From DATJUF01 sp035524095 (GTDB lineage: Bacteria > Desulfobacterota > Binatia > Binatales > Binataceae), in NCBI GenBank assembly GCA_035524095.1, contig DATKPK010000180.1, positions 1 through 64,000 on the forward strand: 64,000 nt of DNA. Reading direction: 5' to 3'. This document shows positions 43,829 to 52,979 of this stretch, in pieces. A model generated the notes under the pieces. That model saw nothing but the letters and a program-made list of their open reading frames with translations. It was not told where the DNA came from and ran no database searches. Numbering within the stretch: the first letter of the stretch is position 1; each line of letters begins with the position of its first letter. The position numbers and the translations under genes were made by a program.

Positions 43829-45049
43829 ATGGCAGACACCATTTTCCGCGAATATCGGCCATCGGACGCCGAGCGGTCGGATCGTTCGGCGGGTGACCGC
43901 CTGCGCCACCGCGAGAAAGTCCGCGAGTCAATTCGCGAGAATATCGCTGACATCATCGCCGAAGAATCGATTATCGGAAAAGACAAGGATCGCGTAATCA
44001 AGGTTCCACTGCGCGGAATCAAAGAATACCGGTTCATCTACGGAGATAACGCTGGCGGTGTCGGCCAGGGCGACGGCGATATGCGTCCCGGTCAGGTGGT
44101 CGGCAAGACCGGCAAAGATGGCAAAGGCAAGGGCGAAGGTCAGGCGGGTGATCGGCCAGGTGTTGATTATTACGAGACTGACGTAACGCTCGAAGAATTG
44201 ATCGAGATCATGTTCGAGGATCTCGAATTACCGAACCTCGAACGGCGTGCGCTGCGGGAAATCGCCTCCGATCGCAGTTCCAAGCGCAAAGGCTATCGTC
44301 ACGCCGGCATCCGGATCCGGCTCGACAAGCGGCGTACCGCACGACAGCGCGTGATGCGCATCATGGGTAGCCAGTATCGGCGCAACGGTCAAAACGGTGC
44401 GTCGGACGAAGCTCAGCAGGAAGTTGAGGGCGAAGAGGAACGGCGGCATCCGTTCCACAAAAACGACCTTCGCTACAAGCATCTCGAGACCGATACCCGC
44501 GAGGATTCAAACGCCGCCGTCCTGTGCATCATGGACACGTCGGGCTCGATGGATACGATGAAGAAGTATCTCGCGCGGAGCTTCTTCTTTCTGCTCTACC
44601 AATTCATCTCAACGCGCTACCGTAACGTTGAGATAGTTTTTATCGGGCATCACACGGAAGCCAACGAAGTCACCGAGGAAGCGTTTTTCCATAAGGGTGA
44701 ATCGGGTGGAACTTTCATTTCGTCAGGCTATCAAAAAGCGTTGGAAATAATCGCCGAACGCTATCACCCGTCGCTGTGGAACCTTTATGCGTTCCATTGC
44801 TCTGACGGCGACAACTTTGATTCTGACAACCCGGCGGCGTTGCGCACAGCCAAGGAACTCGCCGAAATTTGCAATCTGTTCGGCTATGGCGAGATCAAAC
44901 CGATGGGTTCGCGTTATTACGAATCCTCGATGTTAAACGTATTCCGGCGGCTCGAGGCGCCAAACTTTCAGGCGGTTTTGATCGAGCGCAAAGAAGACAT
45001 CTGGCCGTCGTTTAAGGCTTTTCTGTCGAAGGATCGCATCAAAGAATAG
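43829..45049 (+). CDS. yeaH: YeaH/YhbH family (DUF444) VWA-like protein
   Basis: A 406-residue protein with an N-terminal charged region (RESIRENIADIIAEESIIGK) and a glycine/lysine-rich linker. The C-terminal von Willebrand A-like domain has the MIDAS motif DTSGSM (236-241) and GGTFISSGYQKAL. In bacilli YhbH is a sporulation protein; in enterobacteria YeaH is induced with YeaG under stress. It probably acts with PrkA and SpoVR. The start at 43829 has no strong Shine-Dalgarno, but translation may depend on the upstream gene. Confidence 0.93.
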   Translation: MADTIFREYRPSDAERSDRSAGDRLRHREKVRESIRENIADIIAEESIIGKDKDRVIKVPLRGIKEYRFIYGDNAGGVGQGDGDMRPGQVVGKTGKDGKGKGEGQAGDRPGVDYYETDVTLEELIEIMFEDLELPNLERRALREIASDRSSKRKGYRHAGIRIRLDKRRTARQRVMRIMGSQYRRNGQNGASDEAQQEVEGEEERRHPFHKNDLRYKHLETDTREDSNAAVLCIMDTSGSMDTMKKYLARSFFFLLYQFISTRYRNVEIVFIGHHTEANEVTEEAFFHKGESGGTFISSGYQKALEIIAERYHPSLWNLYAFHCSDGDNFDSDNPAALRTAKELAEICNLFGYGEIKPMGSRYYESSMLNVFRRLEAPNFQAVLIERKEDIWPSFKAFLSKDRIKE

Positions 45050-45074
45050 CCTGATACTATTTCAAGCAATCAAA

Positions 45075-45095
45075 CGGCGCGCCCTTAACGCGCCG
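45075..45095 (+). terminator. Hairpin between yeaH and spoVR
   Basis: A 7-bp GC stem (CGGCGCG/CGCGCCG) with loop CCCTTAA, followed by CGGTTTT. It lies 26 nt after yeaH and 17 nt before the spoVR start, so it could be a partial terminator that sets the amount of SpoVR relative to the upstream proteins. Confidence 0.55.
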
Positions 45096-45111
45096 CGGTT
45101 TTGCGGACTAC

Positions 45112-46542
45112 ATGGCCAATTACGAAATCAGTGACCTCGCCGAATGGGATAATCGGATTCGTGCCAAGGCAGCCGAATTCGGACTCGACTGGTATCCGCA
45201 AGAATTCGAGATTTGCGACCACAACGGAATGCTCGGCTATATGGCCTACTCTGGCATGCCGTCCCATTACCCGCATTGGTCATACGGCAAATCGTACGAA
45301 AAGCTGAAGACCCTCTATGATTACGGCGTTAACGGTTTGCCGTACGAGATGGTCATCAACTCGAATCCGGCGATTGCCTACCTGATGCGCGACAACACCC
45401 TGCTCCTGCAGGTGCTGACGATCGCACACGTTTACGGTCATAACGATTTCTTCAAAAACAATTTCACGTTCAAATCTACCCGCGCCGAACTGACTATCGA
45501 GACCTTCAAAGCGCATGCGATGCGCGTGCGCCGCTACATGGAAGACCCTTCGATTGGCGTGGATCGGATCGAGCGCATCATGGACGCTGCTCACGCATTG
45601 TCATGGCAGTGCCGCCGCAATCTCGCGATCAGAAAAGTCGGACGGGAAGAGCAGGTCGAGCGCGCGATCATCGACGCGCAACCGCGTCTGGACCCATTCC
45701 ATCGGTTACACGTGCGGCCGGATTTTACCGAGCCTGAAACCCAGAAAGTCCCGCTCGAACCGGACGAAGACGTGCTGCTATTCATTCGTGATCACAACCC
45801 TTTCCTGGCCGAATGGGAAAAGGATCTACTGACTATCGTGGACGAGGAAACCAAGTATTTCCTGCCCATGATGGAAACCAAGATCATGAATGAAGGCTGG
45901 GCGAGTTATTGGCACAAGAAGATTGTCGAATCGCTGGAACTCGAGCAGGGGATGCATATCGAGTTTATCGTGCGGCACAATCAGGTGCTGCGGCCAATTC
46001 CCGGCCAGATCAACCCATACCATCTGGGTTTCAAGATTTGGGAAGACATCTACCGGCGCCATACCGAGCCGACCCCTGAGGAAATTAAGAAATACGGCGC
46101 TCCGTCGAAAAACGGCACCGAGAAAATCTTCGAGACTCGCGAGGTCGAACGTGACAGTTCATTTCTGCGGCGCTATCTCACCGAAGAACTGATGCGCGAG
46201 ATGGATCTGTTTCAGTACGAACCGCGCGGCGATGATCTGGTTGTCGACAAAGTCTCCGACGAAGAGGGCTGGAAGGAAATCAAGGAGACGCTGATTAAGA
46301 ACGTCGGTGCCGGCTCGATTCCGGTGATCAAGGTCGAGGATGCCGACTTCGGGCATAACCGCACGCTCTATCTTAAGCATTTCCATGATGGGCGCGATCT
46401 CCAGCTCGAATATGCCGAAAAGACTATCGCTTTCATCTACCGCTTGTGGGGCCGTGAATGTGTATTGGAGACTACGCTTCAGGGTAAGCGCTCACTGCTT
46501 TGTTATAACGATCGCGGATTCTCGATGCGTGCTTTGAAATAG
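45112..46542 (+). CDS. SpoVR family protein
   Basis: A 476-residue protein of typical SpoVR/YcgB length, opening DLAEWDNRIRAKAAEFGLDWYPQEFEI, with the conserved YGHNDFFKNN near residue 106, HNPFLAEWEKDLL in the middle, and MNEGWASYWHKKI, a motif like metal-dependent peptidases. In bacilli SpoVR affects spore cortex; in Proteobacteria YcgB is an RpoS-type stress protein. The gene ends the prkA-yeaH-spoVR module. The organism shows no other sporulation genes here, so a stress role is more likely. Confidence 0.94.
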   Translation: MANYEISDLAEWDNRIRAKAAEFGLDWYPQEFEICDHNGMLGYMAYSGMPSHYPHWSYGKSYEKLKTLYDYGVNGLPYEMVINSNPAIAYLMRDNTLLLQVLTIAHVYGHNDFFKNNFTFKSTRAELTIETFKAHAMRVRRYMEDPSIGVDRIERIMDAAHALSWQCRRNLAIRKVGREEQVERAIIDAQPRLDPFHRLHVRPDFTEPETQKVPLEPDEDVLLFIRDHNPFLAEWEKDLLTIVDEETKYFLPMMETKIMNEGWASYWHKKIVESLELEQGMHIEFIVRHNQVLRPIPGQINPYHLGFKIWEDIYRRHTEPTPEEIKKYGAPSKNGTEKIFETREVERDSSFLRRYLTEELMREMDLFQYEPRGDDLVVDKVSDEEGWKEIKETLIKNVGAGSIPVIKVEDADFGHNRTLYLKHFHDGRDLQLEYAEKTIAFIYRLWGRECVLETTLQGKRSLLCYNDRGFSMRALK

Positions 46543-46590
46543 CGCCGTGCTCTCCCGCTGCACCGCGGGAAATCGTGCAGCGCGTCGCTC

Positions 46591-47952
46591 GTGGCTGCGA
46601 GACTGCCAACGATGCCTCCAGCAGACTTCGGTCCTAAGTTCGACCATGCGCTCGCCATGATGTTGGAGGCGATCGCTGAACGCAGCGATTCCTCCACACC
46701 TCTGATAGACTCCGCGTCAATGCGGGCGGAGTTAGCGGAACTCGCGTCCTTACGCGGCCGCCCTGCCTTTTATCCTTATCTCGGATCGGGCGTCGGGCGC
46801 GGAGCGCGCGCGATGATGGCTGACGGGCGCTGGCTGATCGATCTCGCCCTGGGTATCGGCGTGCATCTATTCGGTCACGGCGATCCAGATTTGATCGCCA
46901 CGGCGATTCGCGCCGCTGCATCCGATGTCGTGATGCAGGGAAATCTGGTTTTCAACCGCGAATACGTCGCGCTGATGCGGACGCTGCTCGCGCATGCCCC
47001 GGCGGGCATGGCGAATTGCTGGCTGTCGCTCTCAGGCGCGGATGCGAACGAGAATGCGCTTAAGCTCGTGCGCCAGCGGCGCGATGGCCGCGCAGGAATT
47101 ATCGCGTTTCGCCATTGCTTTCATGGACGTACCTCCGCTATGGCCGCAATCACCGACCGTCCCGATTTCCGGCTCGGCCAGCCGTCGCCCTTCCCGGTGC
47201 ATTACGTCCCCTTTTACGATCGCAATTTAGCTGACTCTATTACAGACTCATTGACCGCGGTGCGCTCGATCGTTCGTGAGCATGGCGACAGCATCGCGGC
47301 TTTCATCGTCGAGTTAGTGCAGGGTGAAGCTGGATTTGTCACCGCGCCGCGTGAGTTTTTCGTCGCATTGTTCGAGGAATGTCACCGCGTCGGGATCCCG
47401 ATCTGGATCGATGAAGTGCAAACGTTTGCTCGGACCACTGAATTATTCGCGACAGACTGGCTCGGGCTTGCGGAATACGCGAGTGTGATAACGGTTGGCA
47501 AAGTTTTCCAAGGCAGCGCGATGCTGATGCGAGAGGGCTTCACGCCCGACCCGGGACTGCTCTCGGGCACCTATTCCGGTGCGACCGTCCCGATGGCAGT
47601 CGCAATTCGCATCATAGAAAAGCTTACCACCGAAGGGTTTTTCGGGCCTGCAGGAAAAGAAAAGCAACTCGAACGTTCCGCGCGCGAGCATTTGGAACGG
47701 CTTGCGCACAACCATCCGGGCCAAATCAGCGCTATCGATGGCGTCGGCGCGATGCTCGCTTTTCGGCTCGGCGACGGCTCATTGAAGAAAGCCCAAGAAT
47801 TCATCCGGCGCTGTTTCGCCGCTGGACTGGCGCTTTACTACGGCGGACATGATCCAGTCTGCATCCGGATGTTTCTGCCGGTCGTGATCAGTAGCAAAGA
47901 ACTGACCGAAGCCTTCGCAATAATGGACCGCTCCCTCGAAGCCGTGCCCTAG
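46591..47952 (+). CDS. Class III PLP-dependent aminotransferase
   Basis: A 453-residue aminotransferase of fold type I, class III. It has LSLSGADANENALKLVRQ near residue 145, then HGRTSAMAAI, IPIWIDEVQTFART with the PLP-pyridine Asp, and TVGKVFQGSAML with the PLP lysine. It should transfer an omega-amino group, as in ornithine, GABA or diaminopelargonic-type enzymes; the substrate is unknown. Starts are unclear: GTG at 46591 (used here), ATG at 46612 or ATG at 46657, none with a good Shine-Dalgarno. Its stop codon shares the tetranucleotide CTAG with the stop of the convergent gene. Confidence 0.87.
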   Translation: MAARLPTMPPADFGPKFDHALAMMLEAIAERSDSSTPLIDSASMRAELAELASLRGRPAFYPYLGSGVGRGARAMMADGRWLIDLALGIGVHLFGHGDPDLIATAIRAAASDVVMQGNLVFNREYVALMRTLLAHAPAGMANCWLSLSGADANENALKLVRQRRDGRAGIIAFRHCFHGRTSAMAAITDRPDFRLGQPSPFPVHYVPFYDRNLADSITDSLTAVRSIVREHGDSIAAFIVELVQGEAGFVTAPREFFVALFEECHRVGIPIWIDEVQTFARTTELFATDWLGLAEYASVITVGKVFQGSAMLMREGFTPDPGLLSGTYSGATVPMAVAIRIIEKLTTEGFFGPAGKEKQLERSAREHLERLAHNHPGQISAIDGVGAMLAFRLGDGSLKKAQEFIRRCFAAGLALYYGGHDPVCIRMFLPVVISSKELTEAFAIMDRSLEAVP

Positions 47953-49061
47953 ATAACCGACGGACCGAGCAGGCCGGCAAGGGCGTGGAGGGCCTCATAC
48001 AAATAGTAGGATCCCCATATCAATTCATTAGCGACCGCCAAGCCGATGCGCTTGTTATAGCAGCCCTGCCAGAGTCCCCCTTCCGCTCCGAGATAATTCG
48101 CTACAAGTGCACTGACGGAAGCTTTCGCCGCCTGACGATAGAGGTCGCCCTTCGCCGGTAACCGGCTGAGCGCTGCGAGTTTGATCATCGCCGCCGATGC
48201 GATCGCGGTCGCTGAGGTATCGCGATTAGTATTTGGTATTGCGGGATCGTCAAAGTCCCAGTAGGCGACATGATCGCTGGGTAAATGAAGCAACCACCAG
48301 TCGGCCGCACGTTCGGCAGGTTCCAGGAAACTCAGGTCGCCGGTCCATTGCGCGGCGAGCGTCCAACCGAGTATCCCCCACGCCTGAGCGCGAGCCCAGG
48401 TGCTGTCGTCGGTGATGCCTTTATGGGTATAGCGGCGCGTGACAGCGCCGGTTGATGGATCTATTGATGCCGATTGGCATATCGAGCCATCGCGGCGCAG
48501 GCACAGTTCGATATGCCGGCGCGCGTGACTAATACCGATTGTGCGCAAGTTATCGTCGCCAGTGATTCGGCTGGCCCACGTGAGCAGAGCCACAACCTGG
48601 ACGATATCGATTTCCGATTCGGTGTCGCCGACGCTATGGACTTCCTCGAACTCGGCGCCTATGGGAATCAAATGGGCGCGCGGATTGTACATCGCGGCCA
48701 GTGATTGCGCCCCTCCAATCGCGAGTTCGCGCGCGATCGCGTTGCCGCAAAGAATGTCGCCGATCGCCGCGCCATAATAGAAAAGCAGGCCCTTGGCGGC
48801 GCTGTTCGAGGCGATACGAGCACGCAATGGCAGCGTCCAGCGCTCGGCCAGCTCAACGTATCGCGGCTCGCCGGTGGCATGAGCGGTCAACCAGAGCATC
48901 CCGTTCCAATACCCCCCGGTCCAATCACCGGCAGGCGTCGTCGTCCAAGTTCCACTCGCCGGGTCTGCAAAATGCGGATAACCCTCACCGACGGTCGCGG
49001 CAGTGAAATCGATCCGCTTCTGTATCCGCGCGATCGCGTCAAGCCAAATTGTGTCAGCCAC
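47949..49061 (-). CDS. GH88-like unsaturated glucuronyl hydrolase family protein
   Basis: A 370-residue (alpha/alpha)6-barrel protein like GH88: DWTGGYWNGMLWL near residue 45, HSVGDTESEIDIV in the middle, STWARAQAWGILGW near residue 218 and DTSATAIASAAMIKLA. GH88 enzymes release unsaturated uronic acids from polysaccharide-lyase products. No signal peptide is seen, so it would act on imported oligosaccharides. No polysaccharide lyase or transporter lies nearby, which makes the role uncertain. It overlaps the aminotransferase stop by four bases and lies six bases from the dienelactone hydrolase gene, its likely operon partner. Confidence 0.78.
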   Translation of the reverse strand: MADTIWLDAIARIQKRIDFTAATVGEGYPHFADPASGTWTTTPAGDWTGGYWNGMLWLTAHATGEPRYVELAERWTLPLRARIASNSAAKGLLFYYGAAIGDILCGNAIARELAIGGAQSLAAMYNPRAHLIPIGAEFEEVHSVGDTESEIDIVQVVALLTWASRITGDDNLRTIGISHARRHIELCLRRDGSICQSASIDPSTGAVTRRYTHKGITDDSTWARAQAWGILGWTLAAQWTGDLSFLEPAERAADWWLLHLPSDHVAYWDFDDPAIPNTNRDTSATAIASAAMIKLAALSRLPAKGDLYRQAAKASVSALVANYLGAEGGLWQGCYNKRIGLAVANELIWGSYYLYEALHALAGLLGPSVI

Positions 49062-49067
49062 GATGGT

Positions 49068-49838
49068 TTACTTGAGATGGGTCTTGAAGAAATCGACCAT
49101 CTTCGGCCAAAGCTCGAAGGCCGCCTTTTCGCGATAGCTCGGACGATAGTCGGCGAAGAAGGCATGGCCAGCGTTTTTGAAAACATCGATTTGGAAGGTC
49201 TTGCCGGCCTGTCGCAAGCGCTTGCGCAATTCTTCGGCGTCGGCCACTGACGGATTCTGGTCCTCTTCACCGCATACGACGCAAAGCGGGCAATGCAGTT
49301 GCGGTACGAGTTCGATGACCGGCGTTGGGCGTTCAGGCGTCGATAGCGCCTCGGGCGTCGCGCGGGTGATGAAGCCGCCCCAGCAGTCGATCGCTGCGTC
49401 CACTTTAGGACTGCTGGAAGCGAAAAGTAGCGTCCAACGCCCGCCAACGCAAAAGCCTACGCACCCGACTTTGCCGTTGGCGCCGGGTTGGGTACGAAGA
49501 TAACCTGCGGCGGCTTCGAAATCGTGGACCAGTTGCGCGTCCGAGATCCCGAACATTTTGGCTCGCACCTCCGCCATATCAGTTGCATTTTTCAGTGCAC
49601 CGACCCGCGTATAGACGTTGGGCGCCAGCGCGATAAAGCCTTGGTTGGCGAAGCGTCTGGCAACGTCGCGCTCATGCTCGACCAGGCCGAACGCTTCATG
49701 GAGGATCAGCACGCCGGGATAAGTACCGGGCGCTTTGGGACGGGCGAGATAGGCTTCCATCTGGAAGCCGTCGCTTGTGAACGTAACGTTGCGTGTTTCA
49801 AGGCTGGAAAGATCGGTAACTTCACCGGCGAGCGGCAT
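49068..49838 (-). CDS. Dienelactone hydrolase family protein
   Basis: A 256-residue DLH-fold hydrolase with a Cys nucleophile: GFCVGG (Cys130), acid GEEDQNPS (Asp193) and GHAFFAD (His225), the complete Cys-Asp-His triad of dienelactone hydrolases. LILHEAFGL supplies the conserved glutamate region. Classical members open dienelactones in chlorocatechol degradation. The GH88-like gene begins six bases downstream, so the two are co-transcribed. The substrate is not settled: many DLH paralogues act on other esters. Confidence 0.88.
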   Translation of the reverse strand: MPLAGEVTDLSSLETRNVTFTSDGFQMEAYLARPKAPGTYPGVLILHEAFGLVEHERDVARRFANQGFIALAPNVYTRVGALKNATDMAEVRAKMFGISDAQLVHDFEAAAGYLRTQPGANGKVGCVGFCVGGRWTLLFASSSPKVDAAIDCWGGFITRATPEALSTPERPTPVIELVPQLHCPLCVVCGEEDQNPSVADAEELRKRLRQAGKTFQIDVFKNAGHAFFADYRPSYREKAAFELWPKMVDFFKTHLK

Positions 49839-50052
49839 GGGTTAAACCTCCTGGTGGAAGTGATTCCGCTGCGGGCGAGCCTGATTCGGGGCTGCCACGC
49901 AACCGACGATCAAATCCAATAGCGCATTTCAGCGGAGAGTCCCAAGGCATCCGCGTTGGTTGAAAGCGATGGTCTTACTTCCATCCATTTAATGCGGCAA
50001 GCTTAGACGGATGGCCTGCGGAATCGGGGACGGCCCGCTGCCATTCCGCATA

Positions 50053-50670
50053 ATGCACGCGTATCTGACTCCCTCCGCAATCGCGCAATGGCTGGCAAGC
50101 TGGGGCTACCTCGGCCTGTTCGTATGCACTTTTGTGGGGAATCTGGGGCTGCCCGTCCCTGAAGAAACGGTGCTCCTGGCGGCCGGCTTCCTCGCGGGCC
50201 GTGACATCCTCGAGTTGAAGACCGTCTACGTCGTGGGTATCGCGAGCGCAGTAATCGGCGATTGCGCAGGCTATGTCGTTGGCCGTACGAGCGGGCAGCG
50301 TTTCTTTGGATGGCTCGGGCGCCATTTCACCTTCGTGCGCGGGCGCTTCGATCAAATCCAGGAATTTTTCCGCGTACATGGGACCAAGGCAGTATTTATG
50401 GCCCGCTTCATCGCGGGCGCACGTTTCATGGCCGGCCCGATGGCGGGAGCGGCCGGGATGCGGTTCTGGCGTTTTCTCGGCTGGAACCTGTTCGGCGCTG
50501 TGATCTGGTGCTCGCTCGTGATTACTGTCGGCTATCTGGTTGGCGACGAACTGGAGTGGGTGGCAGGCGTCGCCCATCGCGCAGGTTATTGGATGGCGCT
50601 CGTAGCGGTACTTGTCATCGCTGCGCTCTGGCTCTTCTGGCCTCGGCGCCAACCCCGCCCGCAATCCTAA
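50053..50670 (+). CDS. DedA family membrane protein
   Basis: A 205-residue integral membrane protein with the DedA/SNARE-associated family pattern: GYLGLFVCTFVGNLGLPVPEE, the conserved LLAAGFLAG, GDCAGYVVGRTSG and ARFIAGARFMAGPMAGAAGM. DedA proteins are flippases or transporters for undecaprenyl-phosphate and phosphatidylethanolamine and affect membrane potential and drug resistance. An in-frame ATG at 50011 adds 14 unrelated residues; 50053 is closer to the usual family start. The upstream 200 bases hold no gene on this strand. Confidence 0.88.
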   Translation: MHAYLTPSAIAQWLASWGYLGLFVCTFVGNLGLPVPEETVLLAAGFLAGRDILELKTVYVVGIASAVIGDCAGYVVGRTSGQRFFGWLGRHFTFVRGRFDQIQEFFRVHGTKAVFMARFIAGARFMAGPMAGAAGMRFWRFLGWNLFGAVIWCSLVITVGYLVGDELEWVAGVAHRAGYWMALVAVLVIAALWLFWPRRQPRPQS

Positions 50671-50880
50671 TCCATAGGCTCGCTTACGAGGCCCGGCGCG
50701 CGCGAGTCTGCGGGATAGGGATTGCTTGCAACCCCATGCAGATGTGAGTCCGCGAACCTGACGCCTTGGATTCTTGTCGCGCCTGAAGACCCTGACGCCG
50801 CGTTTGCGGAATTTCCACACGGACTGCTAGGCTTTGCGCGCTTTCCCGAGCGAATTCAATCTGAAGTAAGGAGTAGCGCG

Positions 50881-51441
50881 ATGGCACTGCTACCGTATGT
50901 CGATGAGAGCAAAGCTTCTGAGAAAACCAGAGAGATTCTCGGCAACACGCCGCGCAAACTGAACGTAGCGCGCATGATCGCCAATGCGTCCGACGCCGTA
51001 TTTCAAAACTTCTCACGGCTCGGCAATTCCTTGATGACCAAGGGGAAATTGAACTCGCGGCTGCGCGAGATTGCGATCCTGCGTAATGCGCGAGTTAGTG
51101 GATCGCTTTACGAGTACACGCAGCACGTGCCGATCGCGAAGTCAGTCGGCGTGAGCGACGAGCAACTCAAGGGCATTGACGACTGGGAAAAGGCGTCATG
51201 CTTCGACGAACTCGATAAGCTGGTGCTGCGCTTCACTGACGAGGTCGCGCGCGGAGTCAAGGGCCGCAAGGAAACACTCGATTCGCTAGCTCGTTACCTC
51301 GCGCCGGGAGAGATCGTCGAGTTGATCATGGCGATCGGCTTCTGGGGAATGGTTGCGCGCATCCTCGAAACCACCGAAGTCGACCTCGAAGAGTTCGCTG
51401 GTAAGGTCAATATCCTCGAAGGCCGCAAACCCGTCAATTAA
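50881..51441 (+). CDS. Carboxymuconolactone decarboxylase family protein
   Basis: A 186-residue AhpD-like helical protein: LREIAILRNARVSGSLYEYTQHVPIAKSVGVS is the CMD core, with Tyr-Glu-Tyr-x2-His in place of the Cys-x2-Cys of AhpD, so it is unlikely to be a peroxidase. Members with this pattern act as decarboxylases or have unknown roles. AAGGAG lies at proper spacing before the ATG; the frame is open upstream to 50722, but this start is clear. A terminator follows. Confidence 0.87.
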   Translation: MALLPYVDESKASEKTREILGNTPRKLNVARMIANASDAVFQNFSRLGNSLMTKGKLNSRLREIAILRNARVSGSLYEYTQHVPIAKSVGVSDEQLKGIDDWEKASCFDELDKLVLRFTDEVARGVKGRKETLDSLARYLAPGEIVELIMAIGFWGMVARILETTEVDLEEFAGKVNILEGRKPVN

Positions 51442-51447
51442 GAAATA

Positions 51448-51472
51448 GGGCGGCTTCGCCGAGAAGCCGCCC
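51448..51472. terminator. Intrinsic terminator between two convergent genes
   Basis: A 10-bp perfect stem (GGGCGGCTTC, loop GCCGA, GAAGCCGCCC) seven bases after the CMD gene stop and 14 bases before the CaiB gene stop; T-rich flank ATCTCTT on the plus side. It probably serves both directions. Confidence 0.78.
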
Positions 51473-51486
51473 CATCTCTTGCAGAA

Positions 51487-52713
51487 TTATCGAGGGGCGC
51501 TTTGCAGGATGCCCTCGCGTTCCAGACCAGCGATACGCTTCGTGTCGTACCCAAGATAGTCGGTGAGAATGCGCCGATTGTGCTCGCCGAGAAACGGCGC
51601 CTCGAGTTCGAGGTCGTCCGGAAAGCCCGAGAAACGTAACGGCATGCCGGGAATCTGAAATTCGCCAAGCAACCGGTCACGAACCGTGCGAACGGTGCCG
51701 CGTTCACGCAGATGCGGATGGTTCATCGCCTGCTCGACCGTCAGAATCGGCGCGTTGGGAATGTGCGCCTCATTCAGGATTGCGACCGCGTCGTCGTCAC
51801 TAGGCAATGATGCCAGCCACGCCTCGATGATCTTGGTGATTTCGTCGCGATTGGTAACGCGAGACGGCACGTCCGCGTAGCGTGGGTCGCGTCCCAGTTC
51901 TGGCTGGCCCATAAGCTCCGCAAACTTGACCCAATGATGGTCGAGCCACGCCATAATCCAGATGTAGGTGCTCTTGCCCTTGAACATCCCGGCCGGGCTT
52001 AATCCAGGGTATTGAAGGCCGGTGCGCGCAGGCTTCTGTTTGCCCTCGCTGATGCTGATCACTTCGACCGCATGGTCGTGATATCCGAAGTATGAATCCA
52101 GCAGCGAGATGTCGATGAATTGTCCCTCGCCCGTACGGTCACGATAGAAGAGGGCACAGGCGACAGCGGCCAGCGCATGCACACCGGTAGAGACGTCACC
52201 GAGGGCGAGCATTGGTGGATAGAAGGCGCCGCCCTCCTCACCGCTGAGGGAGGTTACGCCGGCGTAGGCCTGACCGACGAAATCGTAACCGGCATACTTC
52301 GCTAGTGGACCGGTCTGGCCGAAGGTCGAGACCGAGCACATGATGATTGAAGGGTTGAGCTGCTTTACGGAGGCATAATCAAAGCCCATCCTCGCGATCA
52401 CCCCGGGCGCGAAATTCTCCACAACCACATCGACCTTGGGAATGATTCCCTGCAGAATTTCTATCGACTCCGGGTGCTTGATATCGACGCACAAGCTCTG
52501 CTTGCCGCGATTCTGTTGCACGAAGTAGCCGCTGCGCTCGTTCTTGACGTATGGAACCGAACGGCAGCGGTCGCCGCCCGGGGCGAATTCAACTTTGATC
52601 ACCTCAGCGCCCATCTCGGCCATCAGGCGCGTGACGGTCGGACCTGCGACGAATTGTGTGAAATCGAGAGCCTTGACGCCTGCAAGTAGATGTTTGGGCT
52701 TCGTCGATGCCAT
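51487..52713 (-). CDS. CaiB/BaiF CoA-transferase (class III)
   Basis: A 408-residue class III CoA-transferase: LDFTQFVAGPTVTRLMAEMGAEVIKVE near the start, then GDRCRSVPY, LCVDIKHPES, VENFAPGVIARMGFDY and SVSTFGQTGPLAKYAGYDF with the catalytic-region aspartate near residue 165. It moves CoA between carboxylic acids; the substrate is unknown. The frame is open upstream to 52794, but GGAGGT six bases before the ATG at 52713 is decisive. It is divergent from the FAH-family gene and could supply its CoA-linked substrate. Confidence 0.9.
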   Translation of the reverse strand: MASTKPKHLLAGVKALDFTQFVAGPTVTRLMAEMGAEVIKVEFAPGGDRCRSVPYVKNERSGYFVQQNRGKQSLCVDIKHPESIEILQGIIPKVDVVVENFAPGVIARMGFDYASVKQLNPSIIMCSVSTFGQTGPLAKYAGYDFVGQAYAGVTSLSGEEGGAFYPPMLALGDVSTGVHALAAVACALFYRDRTGEGQFIDISLLDSYFGYHDHAVEVISISEGKQKPARTGLQYPGLSPAGMFKGKSTYIWIMAWLDHHWVKFAELMGQPELGRDPRYADVPSRVTNRDEITKIIEAWLASLPSDDDAVAILNEAHIPNAPILTVEQAMNHPHLRERGTVRTVRDRLLGEFQIPGMPLRFSGFPDDLELEAPFLGEHNRRILTDYLGYDTKRIAGLEREGILQSAPR

Positions 52714-52979
52714 CCTGTACCTCCGAGAACCAAGCCGCCGGGAACTGACCAAAGAATGATTTTCCAGCCGACCGCCCTGCCACCGTCCTAGCAAGCGCTC
52801 GGCTCATTCTGCAAGCAAGCAGCACAATACGCACGATCGCTTGAGCATGGAGCGCAAGTTGATTGAGTAGAGTGCGGCTTTTTGACAAACGCCGAGGGTC
52901 TGGTAGGTTGCCGCTCGTGCACAAGACGCTTCACCAGTTGCGAATTTATCAGCGGGATTCGGCAGGCGAGGAAGAGAAT

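Noticed and set aside
49975..50820. Minus-strand open frame (281 codons) opposite DedA
   Set aside because: The sense product is a clear DedA protein; the antisense product has no plausible domain.
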